Assembly (NCBI GenBank): GCA_035610835.1
Contig: CM069456.1
Span: 29,182,788-29,246,787, forward strand
DNA from: Ophiura sarsii
Lineage: Eukaryota; Echinodermata; Ophiuroidea; Amphilepidida; Ophiuridae
DNA: 64,000 bases
Reading direction: 5' to 3'
The position numbers and the translations under genes were made by a program. Below are positions 47,860-59,668 of this stretch, piece by piece. Each line of letters begins with the position of its first letter. The stretch's first letter is position 1. A model generated the notes under the pieces. It was not told the DNA's origin, ran no database searches, and worked only from the letters and a program-made list of their open reading frames with translations.

Positions 47860-49421
47860 AATAAAGAATACAGTAAACAACTTAAACATGAAGCAAAAAC
47901 TTTAGGTAGCATTTCTATATCTCTTTAGTTGTGTTTTTGCTAGGATTAAATCATTATTTTCATATTACTGTAACGGGTTCGTCACTTCATCTTTTGCAAA
48001 AAGTTTGTCTTACTTTACCTTCCCTGCAAACTTTGGCACCCGTGGGTTTAGCTGTGGCAAACATGATAAGCATTTTTTTTTCAATCCAATGCATTATACG
48101 CATTGACTGCACCAGGGCTCAAACCCAAAACCTAGGCATCGCGAATCCGGAGCCCTGAAAACTTACAAAACGCGTACAGTTTATCAATTACCTGTATAAA
48201 GAATCTTAATATTATTTTAAAATGTTTAAAACACGCTTTTCTACTTTGCGGTTAAACAACATTTTTTATCATAAACGCATTTACAATAATCTATAAGTAT
48301 AAACTCATGTAAATAGGCATTTCCTGCAAACCAATACCGTCGAGCATAGTTAACAATATTAACTGCCCGTACGTTGGATAGTAACAACTATTCAACGAAA
48401 TGTTGTTAACACATTTTACGCGGCAGGCAGCTGCAGACGACAGTTGCAAAAGTTCACAAAGTGTTTCACAAATAACAACATAATTAGATTTCATTGCCAT
48501 ATTTCAAATCGCCACGAGAAACACATTATCTATGAAGTACAAATATTCCTAGTATTGGTTCAATAAAATTAATATTCAATATTGATTACGCACTGAAAAA
48601 ACCTCACAGCTAATCAATTAAGACTTTTATTCTTCACTGCTAGTCACACCCTTTGTCTCACAAATTGCGGTTATCACTCCAGACCCATTCATCATGCTCG
48701 TTCAGTTAGGACACAAATCAATGATTTCCTATACCTAGTGCAACTTTGATGTTGTTCTGCGCGGTCATTTTGAAATCGCCATAACTTTAAAAGTATTCAT
48801 TCGATTTTGTTGAATGAGGTATCAAACTGCGGAGAAGGAATTTGCTCATAAATGTGTATCTCCTATTTTTGGTACTGATTACATATTTTGAATTAGCCAA
48901 CCTCAAAGCACCTGGCCAGGGACTAGGTGTATTTTACTCCTACTTCAACTAATATTTTCGATACGTACCCTTATGAGTGAAAGAGTTACCAGGTTGATTT
49001 GTAACCTTTTAAAAACATTCTCGGCCGAGTGCACCAATGGCGGGTAGCTGAAGAATAGCGCTACGTCGCTAGTAACTGAGACGTAACCCAAAACCCAAAA
49101 AGAGAGCACCAAACCGGGTAAGCTACTAGGCTAGTAACTTGCGAGTAATTTACGCTAAATGTTATACCTGACGGGACTAAATAGTAAGTTGAAGCATAAC
49201 AGTTTATGCTGTAACTAAATGATAATTTCTGATCAATTTATGCATTAATTACTCAATGATACATTTATGACCAGTTTATTATAAAATATTTTAAATCTAT
49301 CCACAATGATGAATACAAAATTGTACAAATAATTGCAAACAATCAGTCAACCAACCAATCAATAAAATTAATAAAATAATTAATTAACATGAAATCAAAT
49401 ACTATTAAAAATAAACGAATA
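47860..49421. other. Segment copy 2, region upstream of FTP exon A
   Basis: No exon found. I looked here for the FTP N-terminal exon (family pattern around KP..SS and AVDGN) without success. The sequence includes a conserved block at 48010-48170 shared by the three copies (CACCCGTGGGTTTA, AACCCAAAACCTAGGCATCG), MITE remains at 48404-48560, a half-copy of the 13.7-14.3 kb foldback at 48770-48900, and the TCGGCCGAG end at 49021. Confidence 0.5.
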
Positions 49422-50874
49422 TGGTCATGTGTTTTAAGCTCGCCTCCTTTCGCGTTACACACGGATTTTGGCTTTCACGATATGATTTTAACTTTACACA
49501 TTTATATTTGCTTGTATACCCCCCTGAGGTAGTAAAAGTATACATTTTTTGAAGGGACATTGCATGAGGAAACCAAATATGCCATTGAAATTATAGTACG
49601 ACCAAGAACTAAAATGGTATGATCGGAAATGTTCGGACAAATATCAGAGTTTTTAATTTTTAATTTGAGATCCATATATTTTTTATACCTACCCCTATCA
49701 TTATTTACTTTACATATTTGAATTCCTCATGAAATTACCCATTAGATGATATATAATTGTCAAAGTTACTACGTCGGTATGGTAATTATACCGGCTAGTG
49801 AATATCTCCAATTTTTATTTTATATATTTTTAGAATTTTCAGAAATATTTGCTTAAGAATGAACCCTTCCCTGATATAAACTGCATTTCTGAATTCCTCT
49901 AGTTACAAGCTTTCCAAAAATGTATACTTTTGCTATCATAGGTTGAAAACTTTTTCTGTTATAGTCATTTTTATAAATCCGGTAAATTGAGGCTGATTAT
50001 TCATGTTGACTGTGTAGCGAATAGGAAGAAAGCTGATGTTCATGGTCTTATCCATAATTAATTAGTTGTTACAAATAGTTGACAAGTCTGTTGAACTAAT
50101 AATAATAATAATAAACCATGCTTATTAAGCGCACTCCGTCGCAAGACCCCAGTGCGCTGAACAAAAAAACAAAAAAAGTACAAAATATGAACAAAGATAC
50201 AAAACATTATAAAGTCATTTGCTGAAAGAGGTGAGTCTTGAGCGAGCTCTTGAATTGCTGCAGTGATGTGGCATTTCTAACATGAGATGGGAGCCGGTTC
50301 CAAAGTTCAGGAGATGCATGAGAGAATGATCTTTGGCCATAGGTGACAGTGTTAGTTTTCCTCCGTTGTAAGATGACAGATGCATTTGACCTAAGAGTGC
50401 GTGTGGGTTCCTTGATGGAAATAAGGTCGCATAAGTACGTTGGAGCCTGGTTACATACATAAATAAGGATAACTACATAACTAACTACATAACTACATAC
50501 TTAAAGACTACTAATTATCCTTTAAAATGGGACCAGAATGGTGTTTGTAACATTATGGGATGACTAGTTATTGTAAAAAGAACAAAACATGGGATTATCC
50601 CCATTGAGTTTGTACAGGCGGCACCCCTTCCAGCGGCACCCCTTCCAGCACCACCCCTGGTCCCCAAACATCAAACAGCTGTATCTCCCATTCTGTATTA
50701 GCTATACCAATGCCATTTTGCAGGCGGATAGCTTGTCATTAGGGCTTTAAAATGATACCAAATTTGTTGAGATAGCTTCTGTGGTTTTAAAAATATTTGA
50801 GGAAAATTACAGCATGAAACTAAAAAATGTAACGGCACCACCCTATTGGGAGGCGAGTTCATAACGCGTGACCA
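49422..50874. mobile_element. TA-flanked TIR element, 1453 bp, private to copy 2
   Basis: Left end TGGTCATGTGTTTTAAGCTC then GCCTCC; the inverted right end is TGGTCACGCGTTATGAACTC then GCCTCC. TA lies on both sides. Copy 1 reads through this point (ATAAACGAATAAATAAATAA near 42040), giving the empty site. Tc1/mariner-like by target. No transposase frame; a LINE 3' end is nested inside at 50095-50460. Confidence 0.8.
50095..50460 (-). pseudogene. LINE 3' end (CR1/L2/jockey-like), minus strand
   Basis: An uninterrupted minus-strand frame from about 50458 to a stop at 50207-50209 reads VCNQAPTYLCDLISIKEPTR, then TYGQRSFSHASPELWNRLPS and HVRNATSLQQFKSSLKTHLF. SF..ASP.LWN.LP..(I/V)R and FK..LKT.LF are the hallmark end of CR1/L2/jockey-type polyproteins. 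The 3' UTR ends in (ATT)n. Only the last ~83 codons remain, but they carry no stop, so the copy is fairly young. Confidence 0.8.
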
Positions 50875-51245
50875 TATATAAAGAAATAAATGAACAAACA
50901 CATAAAAATATGCCTAGTTATATGAATGAAAGAATGAATAATTAAATATCATAATAAATATATAAATTATATATCAAATTAATAAGTACATTAAGATAAA
51001 ATAAAAAAGATGAATACGAAATAATAATACATACACATTTGAACTATTCAATTACACAAAACATTGTACCTCTTAGTGCAACATTTGTATGTGACACTTG
51101 CCCAAAATGTGTTTGTAATGTCATGATAGTCCTTATTTTTTTTAAAAAGCGTAAAACAATTTCGAATATTTTGGCCACAAAATTGGCGTCATTTTGTCAG
51201 GAACGTGGGCCGACTCAACGTGATTCTTTATTTACACTCACCTAT

Positions 51246-51655
51246 GATAATAATTATAATAATAATAATTAGTATTTATATAGCGCCTTTTCAAAGTGAT
51301 CAAAACGCTGTAATTTCGCTGCTGGTGAATCATCAGAATCAGGTCGCATCAACTAGGGTGCTGCCAATTTCTAGCGCAAAACTATCCGCCCTTAGATTGT
51401 AACATCCACCATTTTTCAATGCAGCTCCCCAAATACCATTGGGTCAAGGAAGTTTTTGATAACCGAAACAACTAATCACAGATTTTGAAAGCAGGAGGAA
51501 ACCGGAGATCCCGGAGAAAACCTGCCGCAAGTTCAACTCACACAAACATTAAACAAGCCTCGACTCATATGACAACTTAAAATCAAGGACATGAGCCGGT
51601 GACCTTTCGAACACAAGTCGAATGCTCTAACCACTGAGCTACCCGGCCGTCTCCG
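51246..51655 (-). mobile_element. Full-length tRNA-derived SINE
   Basis: Read on the minus strand. The head is tRNA-like (GGCCGGGTAGCTCAGTGGTT, then AGAGCATTCGACTTGTGTTC), with a good D-arm and an anticodon stem TTCGA/TCGAA around CTTGTGT (TGT in the anticodon position). The T-arm is deleted in this copy. The body contains GGTTTTCTCCGGG, CTCCGGTTTCCTCC and GCAGCGAAATTACAGCG, and the tail AAGGCGCTATATAAATACTA runs into (ATT)n. Body and tail resemble SINE2-type elements of sea urchins and relatives, as remembered. Confidence 0.75.
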
Positions 51656-51933
51656 ATAAACAGATTCAGACCAGATAGTAGTGATATAGAGCAGTCCTGG
51701 ATTATTTAAATTGTTCAAGTTTCCTATTGAATCGCCTATGCGATCTTCTGTATGTTGGTATTTGATGCGTAACCCTTAGTCTCATCTTTGGGTGTGGTGT
51801 TTGTATGTGTTTATAATGTTAGGGCTGCGGGTAAGCATCTTTAATGATCTCATATAACGTGTGTTGTTGTATTGTTTGTCAATTAGATTCCATGACTGCT
51901 CTATATCACTACTGTCTGTATTCTGTTTATCAG

Positions 51934-52110
51934 AGACGGCCGGTAGCTCATTGGTTAGAGCATTCGACTGTTGTGTTCGAAAGGTTACGGGTTCGATTCC
52001 CGCACCGGCTCATGTCCTTGCTTTTTAAGTTGGGATACGAGTCGAGGCTTGCATAATGTTTGTTTGAGTTGTGGAACTTGCGGTAGTTATCTGCCTCGCT
52101 GTTATCATTA
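51934..52110 (+). mobile_element. SINE, 5' half, head-to-head with the preceding copy
   Basis: tRNA-like head GACGGCCGGTAGCTCATTGG with an intact T-arm word GGGTTCGATTCCCGC and closing ACCGGCTC, which pairs with the first bases. It is followed by the SINE body (ATGTCCTTGCT, GAGTCGAGGCTTG, AACTTGCGG) and stops before the tail. The ~50 bp ahead of the head (GACTGCTCTATATCACTACT) is also found, inverted, ahead of the head at 51655. Confidence 0.7.
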
Positions 52111-52638
52111 TATCATATAGTTGGATATATGACATTGCCTGTACACGTTTTTACAAGGACTTGGTAGACTGGGCGTGGCTATCCATGGGTCTCACTGCAC
52201 ACTAAAAGTCGGGTGCTTTCAAAAAGTACACCGGGCAGCATCCGGAAAGTTAATCAGGGTTAACTCTTCGTTGATCTTTGAAAACTAACATAGAATGATT
52301 GTTGCTTAAACATGCGGCAAAGTTATGCGAACGTCCTCAATTTCATTGTACGTTGCGTATACATACAGATTTGGGCTTCGCATGTCTGTCCCCAGGGTCC
52401 TCATTTTCGAGTACTACTCAAGTTCATGCTGTTTCGTAGTACCACATTTTATTTTAGGATGGGATTGAATTACTTGGAATTATCATAATTCGTCACTCCA
52501 TCACCTTGGTTTTAAAATGACAGGGAGACTTGGCATGGCTATCCTTTGTTCTCACTGCAAGTACATCGGACAGCATTGCTGTCCATACCATTTATCGCGT
52601 TTCAATTCTGATTTCCCGACCCGATCCTCTGTTAACCT

Positions 52639-53592
52639 ATCTTCCACGGCACATTCTGAAATCACTCTATAATACGCTGGTTCTTCCACACCTCAGCTAC
52701 TGCAACATAATATGGGCCTCAAACTATCAATCCAGACTTGCCAGCTTAAACATCACTCAGAAATGGGCCATTCGCACAATAACCAATTCACGACGCATGA
52801 CACACACTTTACCTCTCTTTCACCAACTCAATACATTGAAAATCAACGATATCAACCAGCTACAAACGGCACTATTTATGCACGACCACTTCTATAACAA
52901 CCTTCCTCCAAATTTCGCAAACTATTTCACCACAAACCGTCAGATACACGCACACAACACAAAGCAAGCACACAAATTTCATCTTCCTCTCCCAACGACC
53001 ACAGCTGAAAAAATCAGATACTCTACTATGGTGCTAAGCTCTGGAACGCTCTTCCCAACACTCTCACAAATATCACAAACAAACATACATTTAAAAGGCA
53101 GCTCAAAAAGATGCTACATTTCTACATATGATACACACACCACACATACCATTCTTTCTAAGTAAAACATAAACTTTGTTCGCTCCTCTTCTTTTCTCTT
53201 CTTCTCATCTACCTCTATTTTCATTCTATCCCCTCTCCTTCCATGCCTTCCTCTTGTAGAACATAACAAATGACTTAACTTACTTTTAACTTGGCAACTT
53301 TTGTCGCTTGTCATGTACATGTGTTCTGTATTGTTCTCTTTTTGTTTCTGTGTGTCTTTGTCAAGTGTATTGTTATTTTGTGCTGTTCTGTCTGATCTCG
53401 TTTCGTGTTTTCTGTTCTCCCGTCATTAAAAATGCTCTAATTATTATCATTCTATTTTTGTGTCAAGGGTCCCCGTTATATAAGCCCGTCTATCAGGGTT
53501 TCCACTGGGGTTCCTAGCCTCTATTCCATATTGTATTATAATTTCTTTGTATTACTTTTGCTGAATAAATTGAATTGAATTGAATTGAATTG
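52639..53592 (+). pseudogene. CR1/L2-like LINE 3' fragment, private to copy 2
   Basis: The frame reads LPRHILKSLYNTLVLPHLSY then CNIIWASNY, NITQKWAIRTITNS and LNTLKINDINQLQTALFM, classic for the reverse-transcriptase thumb/C-terminal part of CR1/L2/jockey LINEs. A frameshift near 53028 moves the conserved GAKLWNALP-type block into the next frame, so the copy is dead. The 3' end is (TTGAA)n at about 53566-53592. Copies 1 and 3 show the empty site TGTTAACCTCTCCCAGTG; here AACCT stands on both sides of the insert. The upstream 36 codons of the open frame are host repeat, not LINE. Confidence 0.85.
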
Positions 53593-53593
53593 A

Positions 53594-54275
53594 ACCTCTC
53601 CCAGTGTGCCTAAGTATTGGTGGGATTTGCCCCTTAAATGGTGCTGTGGGTGTGGAAACCCCACTCGGAGGAGATCATCCCTTCAATCATCACTGGATTT
53701 ATAGACTGAATGACTTTCACTCTAAACTGTTTATTCATATGGACCAAGGAAAAGTGTGTTATATAATAAACCTGCCCAGTGGGCCAAAAATACCAGAGAT
53801 ATATTCTCCGTTCCTGATTTCGATGACGTATTCATGTGACATTGCAAGCCCATGCAATGTATTTTGTAGACGCTAGAAAGTACCTATCCATCATCATGAC
53901 GCCCCCTTCTGGTGGGGGAGGTCCCACAATGGAACAGGTTCATCTGGTCGATTCCGTCACGCCTGATCGCTCGGAAGGTAATGTTAACCGCCATCAACCC
54001 TAACCTCCACCCTATTAAGGGAAAGGACATGGATATCTATTGGACTATTTGGATCCGTCGGCGTTGATCATTCAAAATGCCCGCAGAGGGATGGGTGTGG
54101 AAATCCCACTCGGAGGGGATCATCCCTTTAATCATCACTGGATTTAAATTCTGAATGTCTTTCACTTTAAACTGTTTATTCATATGAACCAAGGAGAAGT
54201 GTGTTATATAATAAACCTGGCCAGTGGGCAGAAGAAAAAAGAGATATATTCTCCGTTCCTGATTTCGATGGTGTA
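53594..54275 (+). repeat. Two-subunit repeat (segment copy 2)
   Basis: Same two tandem subunits as at 43200-44130. The first keeps the plus-strand peptide GVETPLGGDHPFNHHWIYRL. Between the subunits lies CATCAACCCTAACCTCCACC, shared in all three copies. Confidence 0.6.
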
Positions 54276-55011
54276 TTCATTCAAAACGCATTAGCATGTA
54301 TACCTGGTTATTCGGAAACATGTCATGAAATCTATCAATACATCTGCGGTCAATTGTGTATACATAAGTTTTAAGTAAAAGTTACCCTACCCTATATTTC
54401 TATACTTACTAGTATGTGTGCATGAGTTACTGCCACGCATGCCATCAATGTTCCCGTCAACCGCACGTGCAGCTATGTCGTCGCCATATATGGATATTTG
54501 ACTCGTTGACTTTCCACTCAAGTTGATTTCTACAGATTCAGTTCAAACATTGCAACAAACTTTGTTTAGATTGGTTATTAGTATTACTGATTATTGTTAT
54601 GGCGCTGTATATTGTGCTTCGTTTTTTAATTAAGATACGTTCTAGAATCATCGTTGGGATTTGATATTTGAAAAATAGCTCGTCAGCCATATTATGGTGG
54701 CCAATTCATCGTACCCCATAATTATGAAGTGTTAGACTTAATCGTTCACGTCAGTATTTAACATGGCCCCTAAGAGGATGCTGAAATAATAATGCTGAAC
54801 TAAAAATTTAGAGTTCCAGTATTGTCATCCATCACTATGTTGTACGAACTATCCAACTCGACAACGGTAATGAATATACAATGAATAATCATATCAATGA
54901 ATATTGAAAAGACAACGTAATTTATCAAGTCGAAAATGAAAAGTACCAGACCATAGTAGACACGAACGGCCGTAATTGTTGAATATCCGTTGGTTTCAAT
55001 GTAATGTTTTG

Positions 55012-55905
55012 AGGGTGTTTGTTTGTTGTTTGTTTGTTTGTTTGTTTGTTTTCACGGTCGGTCCGTACGGACACACGTCCTTGGGTCCTGAATGTCCTTA
55101 AAAAACCTATATAGCATGCTGGCTGAAATCAAAGAAGGTTTGAAAATACGGAATAAAAGAATGAAGTAAAAAAATCCACTCCCAACATTTATATAGTAAA
55201 AGTTAACAATTTGCTGTCAGCCTTCTAACATGAGAAAAGTATAATCTGAATGGATTTGGATTATAATATAACCCAAGTTGCAACATAAAAGGAGGCCACT
55301 TTGCGCTAAATATAATCATAAATACTGGAAACTTAAAAGATTGACAATGTTTTGTCACAATATATTTGAAAGATCTCGAGGTGTGGACAGCTGATCTCTT
55401 TTGCCTATTACGATCGGAATGCGGCGATCCAAAATGTTTTTTCTCGGAAATTGAAACGGCAGAAGTTGAGCCATTTAATATTTAAATAATAACTGATGCC
55501 TAATGGTTAAAACCATTAGGCATCGGTTATTATTTGAACATTAAACATGCAGCCAAAGCCTTGACTAATTTTATTCAAAAAAATTGAACAATATTGATGA
55601 AAATATCTGACTTTCATAGCTAGTTGCATCATCATGAGTATTCCTTGTTGATCAAGTCAATGATGAATCTATCTGACCGGTCGGTGTTATGTTTATGTTG
55701 AGAGAATCACTAGAGGCGCACAATCACTAGATTTGAGAAAACAATTGCCGCTATACCTGAACATTTTTTTAAATTGTACACTTGGAGGGAAATTTGTTGT
55801 TGATAAGCATTGACGAAACAGTATTTTATTCAAAAAACCAGCAGAAGTCAATTAAGTCAGTGTCTTAAATCTCGGTCCGGACCCGGGCACGGAAATAGCA
55901 ACAGC
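55012..55905. other. Insertion private to copy 2 with GTTT microsatellite
   Basis: Copy 1 passes from AATGTTATGTCGG to CAAACGGTCCCCGAACG with little in between (44840-44910), while copy 2 has ~0.9 kb extra. It contains a (GTTT)n run at about 55024-55050, a GGTCCGTACGGAC palindrome near 55065, and the hairpin at 55485-55535. No open frame or TIR was found. Confidence 0.5.
55485..55535. repeat. Near-perfect 24-bp-arm hairpin
   Basis: AACTGATGCCTAATGGTT faces AACCATTAGGCATCGGTT across a tiny loop, with AATAATA/TATTATT extending the stem; a single mismatch was seen. Weaker pairing continues outward (GAGCCATTTAAT against GTTTAATGT). It could be the core of a foldback MITE; the loop is too short for a typical microRNA precursor. 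Confidence 0.75.
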
Positions 55906-57140
55906 TGTGATTGTGATAATTAAACGGTCCCCCGAACGATGCATGGGCGCATATAATAATATGATCGTTCCCGCACCGAGCGTTCCCACATCGAATTTCA
56001 CCTAGAATATTCGTCACACGAATCACTGTCGGCATCGTCTGAATATCGAAAAGGCCCTCTGGAGAGTCGAGGGGATTATTTTCTACGCATGCGTCCGATC
56101 GCTTTGGATTTGTCCACCAAAATCGTGGACAAATTCATATTGAGTATGTGCTGCAATACAAGTGACACAACTTCTTGTAATGCGTTAATCAAACGTAGAT
56201 CTGATTCCCGGTGCTCCGGCTAGTTTGGGAAAGTTCACGGAAAAGTCAGCCGCGTGTCATTCTTTGACGGTTTGGTATATCGCAGATAGTTAAGTGGGTA
56301 TATCCAATGACAATTGTATATCCCCTGACTCAAGCAGCCGAAAACGCATTGATTGATACACATCCAGAAGTGGTTTCATGTGACTATGATATGATAATGC
56401 CGCCGTGAGGCGCCGTGTAGCGAGGGGCCACGCCGGAGCATAATCGAGAGTGACCATCGCCACAATGTGGACACATCCAACACTGCGGGCCGTCACATCC
56501 AACACTGCGCGAATATCAGTGGCGCAGCCAGCTTTAAACAGGGCCCTATGTACCGACGAAAGGCATGATGAACAGTAAAAAACAACTAGTTAAGGTTGCC
56601 CACATTTTTGACGAATATACACTTGCAACAGAGCATCTGTGAACAGAGTGACGGTAGAATCCGGGGCGCCGAATATACGACCGTAACATGCAAATTGGTA
56701 GAATCCGGTGTTTCATTTTTTGTTAAATTTGAGTGTGTGTTAATGTTCTCGGTTTAAGGTGACGCCGCGGGAGCACTCTCTGGCCCGCCTGGCCTGTGGG
56801 CCTAAATGAGACGCCGTGCATATGATATAACTTATAATTGGAAGCGTTTGTATAAAGTATTATGAGAAAATGTGTATATATCTTCAAAGAAAAACATCAC
56901 TTGTTGCTGATTTTTTGTTCGACGGACCAAGTGGCACCTGAGCCTACCATCGGATCGGGCTGTCAGTTGACGTACGCATAGGAGTATCGTCGAAGCGAGA
57001 ATGTCCCCTGTAAGTTCTTTTCGAGATCTTACGGCAATGGAATTAAAATCTTGGTTCATTATAGAGGGAATCAACTTTACTCATGCTTGCCTAATTATAC
57101 CATGGAACACGGTCTACAATCATTGCTTGACTGGACGTTG

Positions 57141-58020
57141 TGTGACGTGTTACATTGCAGTATTTATGTTACGATCTGTGTATGTATGTTTTAGTTATAC
57201 TTCCCAATCGCTCAACGCCAACTCTGTACATGAAGCTTCATACGCTGTCGTTTGAGAATAATAGAAAAGTCTTTTCGAATCTCCAGAGGGCGTTATCTGC
57301 GACCTTTGACTGGGTTCGCAGGGTTAATCATATTAATGAGCGAATATGCAAATGAGTTAAGTGTCCCCTCCTATTATATATACTCCTTGGTATTGTACGC
57401 TATAATCTCGTGAATAAACATCAGCTAATTCACGCACCATCAAACCGGGGTGCGTCGGCATATGTAATTGAAATGTATCAAACTAGAGCTTTTCAAAATT
57501 AAAGGTTCCGATTACTGGCCCTATTTTCAACTCGATGTTCTATTTTACATGAAAGGTCATCCTTAAAATTGGCACATTCCAAAGTTTGAGTTGCATAACT
57601 CCAATGGTTCTATTTTTAGAAGCACGTGGTCACAAAACATTTGCCAATTGAGTCGTACACAAACTGGTTGGTGGTTAACCACCTTTGGCAGTAATTCACC
57701 ACATTTTCGCAAACGATTCCCTCAATTTCACCGAGATAGTCATTTTCTTTTTATCATATTATTTAACTGATATATGACTTAAAAAGTTACCTTTTTTTGG
57801 CGTCCATATAGGCACTATTAACATCCCAAATGTGTTTACGGGTCCCAAGGTCCATAAAAGGCCTCCAACCCCATCCCCACCCCCCCCCCCCCCCACCCCC
57901 CCCCCCCCCTCCCTCTCCCACCCAACGCTCCGTACATACCCGACTAAATCTAAACTAAAGCACACATCTGCTATACATTATAATTGGAGCACTGGCCTGG
58001 GCAATTGTCTAGCTTGCTTT
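57141..58020. other. Copy 2/3 junction region
   Basis: 57501-57652 is the second copy of the repeat at 5583-5744. 57362-57420 has TATTATATATA followed ~45 bp later by GTGAATAAACATC, a TATA-box plus AATAAA spacing seen in LTRs, but no paired LTR or TG..CA borders were found. A C-rich run (about 57880-57910) underlies proline/glycine-rich open frames, which are artefacts. Confidence 0.45.
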
Positions 58021-58680
58021 CTCATTTATCTATACATTTTCGTTTGACATTTTTAGACGAGATTAGAGAATCATATAACCTTCTTGAACCTTTGATGTCG
58101 AGCGTTATAAATTTGAAGTTATACGGCTTTAAAGGATGCTGAGCCTGTTTGTCATTGTTCTATTGATCATTTTGCAAACTGAACCCCATTTTTTCCCCAA
58201 TTACGGTAATATCATTTGTTTGCAAACCCGAATATTATCGTTATACTATAAGACACTTTCCATTAATTCAATGTTGTTTGTAGATTGACGGCTGTCAACA
58301 ACCTTACTCCATGTCACAAAAAAAGTATTTTGACTTTTAAAGAAGATTAATATATCAGAAGAACACCCTCCCATATCTAGTAGATGATTAATTTTTGCCT
58401 GTATGTAACAAAGATTAATCCACTCTATTATTCCCCCGAATTAATAAGTCTTCGGATCCATGCAGCTTTCAGGGCATAATTGTAACCATCCGTAAACCAC
58501 TATTTTCATAATTCTGAATCATTTGATTTCTCGTTACCCTATCTACATCTTTCTAGATAAACTTATATAATAATTCTGCTCTGTTCCTTTTGATAAATTA
58601 TTCAGGAGGATCCGGTAAAGTTAAAATTAAAAAGGTTAGATTGGATAACAAAAAAGATCTTGATATTGTTATTTAACCAA
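58021..58680 (-). pseudogene. Degraded L1/Tx1-like LINE relic (segment copy 3)
   Basis: Same relic as at 15460-16200, with matching words (AGACGAGATTAGAGAATCAT, CTTTGATGTCGAGCGTTATA, AATTCTGAATCATTTGATTT) and further decay. It lies at the same position relative to FTP exon B, so it was present before the segment was duplicated. Confidence 0.6.
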
Positions 58681-58856
58681 GTACTGTAAGGTTTCTTTTT
58701 GACGCTTGATAAATTAGTTTTCTTATAGATTCCATGACATGTTCATAATTCAAATTTACCATACTCTCAACATTAGTTGAGAATACAATTCCGAGAGCTT
58801 CAAAGTTGTCCATCTTGATCTGTTAAATGAAGCAGATTAAAGAAATAGTGACATAC

Positions 58857-59075
58857 CTTGTGTGCATACACCGAAGAATGCTTTAACTTCACACAGAGTT
58901 AGAAATTCGTTGCCAGGCAAATTAACACTCAAGTATCGGCCAGCAAGGTTGCACGTCACCTGGATATCTTGACTCTCAGCAATCTGGCCGGCGGACACTA
59001 CGCTTGAACACGCTGGATTATTCAACACGCTTGCGTCATTTCCTATGCGTACCACTGCGCCCTGAAGGCGTTCGT
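58857..59075 (-). CDS. FTP domain, exon B, copy 3
   Basis: 219 bp, phase 1-1, acceptor ending AATAG, donor GTATGT. I saw no nucleotide difference from copy 2 within the exon, whereas the surrounding introns do differ, suggesting recent duplication or gene conversion focused on the exon. Motifs as in copy 2 (RLQGAVVRIGND, GRYLSVNLPG, CEVKAFFGVC). Confidence 0.87.
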
Positions 59076-59578
59076 CTATTGGATAATGAACAATGTTTAG
59101 TTTAAGTTTGTAATTTAACAGTTTTGTTTGTTTTTGTATTTCATTGTTTTATTTTTCAAGCGAGGTGTTAGGATGTGGGAGTGTGAGGATGGCTTTTGTA
59201 TTGTTGTGTGTTGGTGCACTTATTTTAGAGTGTGTGATTAAAGGTTTGTTTGGGGTCATTTTAAAAGTGTAAAACCAAATTATATTAAAATCTAAAATCT
59301 GAAAAATATAGGCCAGTTGGGTAGGATTTTTCTTCTTGGTGTAAATGTACAATCCAACTAGAATGTAACACTTTTGCAATCAAGTCTAATTTTAACTCTA
59401 TAGAATCACGTTCTCTAGTAAATTTGCCAGTTTCAATTGGTTCCATAATTCTACCAAAACACTGAAAAATATCAATTTAGTTATGTAATTGATTAATTAA
59501 TGAAATGAATTAATCTCAAATTCGAAATGTATGTGTTAGTCGAACCGTTGGACCAGAGTGTTGAGTCCTTTGTCTTAC

Positions 59579-59668
59579 CGCAACAATCTTGTCTATTGAA
59601 GAGTACCACATCACCGATGCATGTGCACGATCCAAGATCCACCTTCCACCAAGGGCTATTGTGTTTAT
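59579..59668 (-). CDS. FTP domain, exon A, copy 3
   Basis: 90 bp, phase 1-1, acceptor TTTATTCAAACAG, donor GTAAGA. Encodes the PWWKVDLG and NRQDCC core. The open frame past the donor differs from copy 2 (KDSTLWSN against KDVTLWSN), as expected for intron rather than coding sequence. Confidence 0.85.

Larger units (their letters stand above)
46657..57140. repeat. Segmental duplication copy 2
   Basis: Collinear with copy 1 (16.05-17.06 kb plus 38.1-46.1 kb) and copy 3 (58.02-64.0 kb) over the FTP exons, intron, MITE remains, TCGGCCGAG element end, the two-subunit repeat and the 44-46 kb region. It differs by private insertions: a 1453-bp TIR element, a SINE pair, a CR1/L2-like LINE and an ~0.9-kb insertion near 55012-55905. 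In the 54.1-54.7 kb part it is almost identical to copy 3, closer than either is to copy 1. Confidence 0.8.

Noticed and set aside
48010..48170. N-terminal FTP exon upstream of exon A (conserved block with ATAKPTGAKV on the minus strand)
   Set aside because: The frame is broken by a one-base difference in copy 1 and by a deletion in copy 3, and the AVDGN-type FTP pattern is absent.
51934..52012. Functional tRNA gene with good T-arm
   Set aside because: The spacer between acceptor and D-arm is short, the anticodon stem is imperfect, and SINE body follows directly; it is a SINE head.
52530..52638. Start of the 211-codon open frame as a host gene fused to the LINE
   Set aside because: The first 36 codons lie in the segmental repeat present in copies 1 and 3; the LINE begins at 52639, so the joined frame is accidental.
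57260..57460. Solo LTR (TATA-type box then AATAAA)
   Set aside because: No second copy, no TG..CA borders and no target duplication could be identified.
57759..58047. Proline- or glycine-rich open frames
   Set aside because: Produced by a C homopolymer-rich stretch; no conserved sequence on either side.
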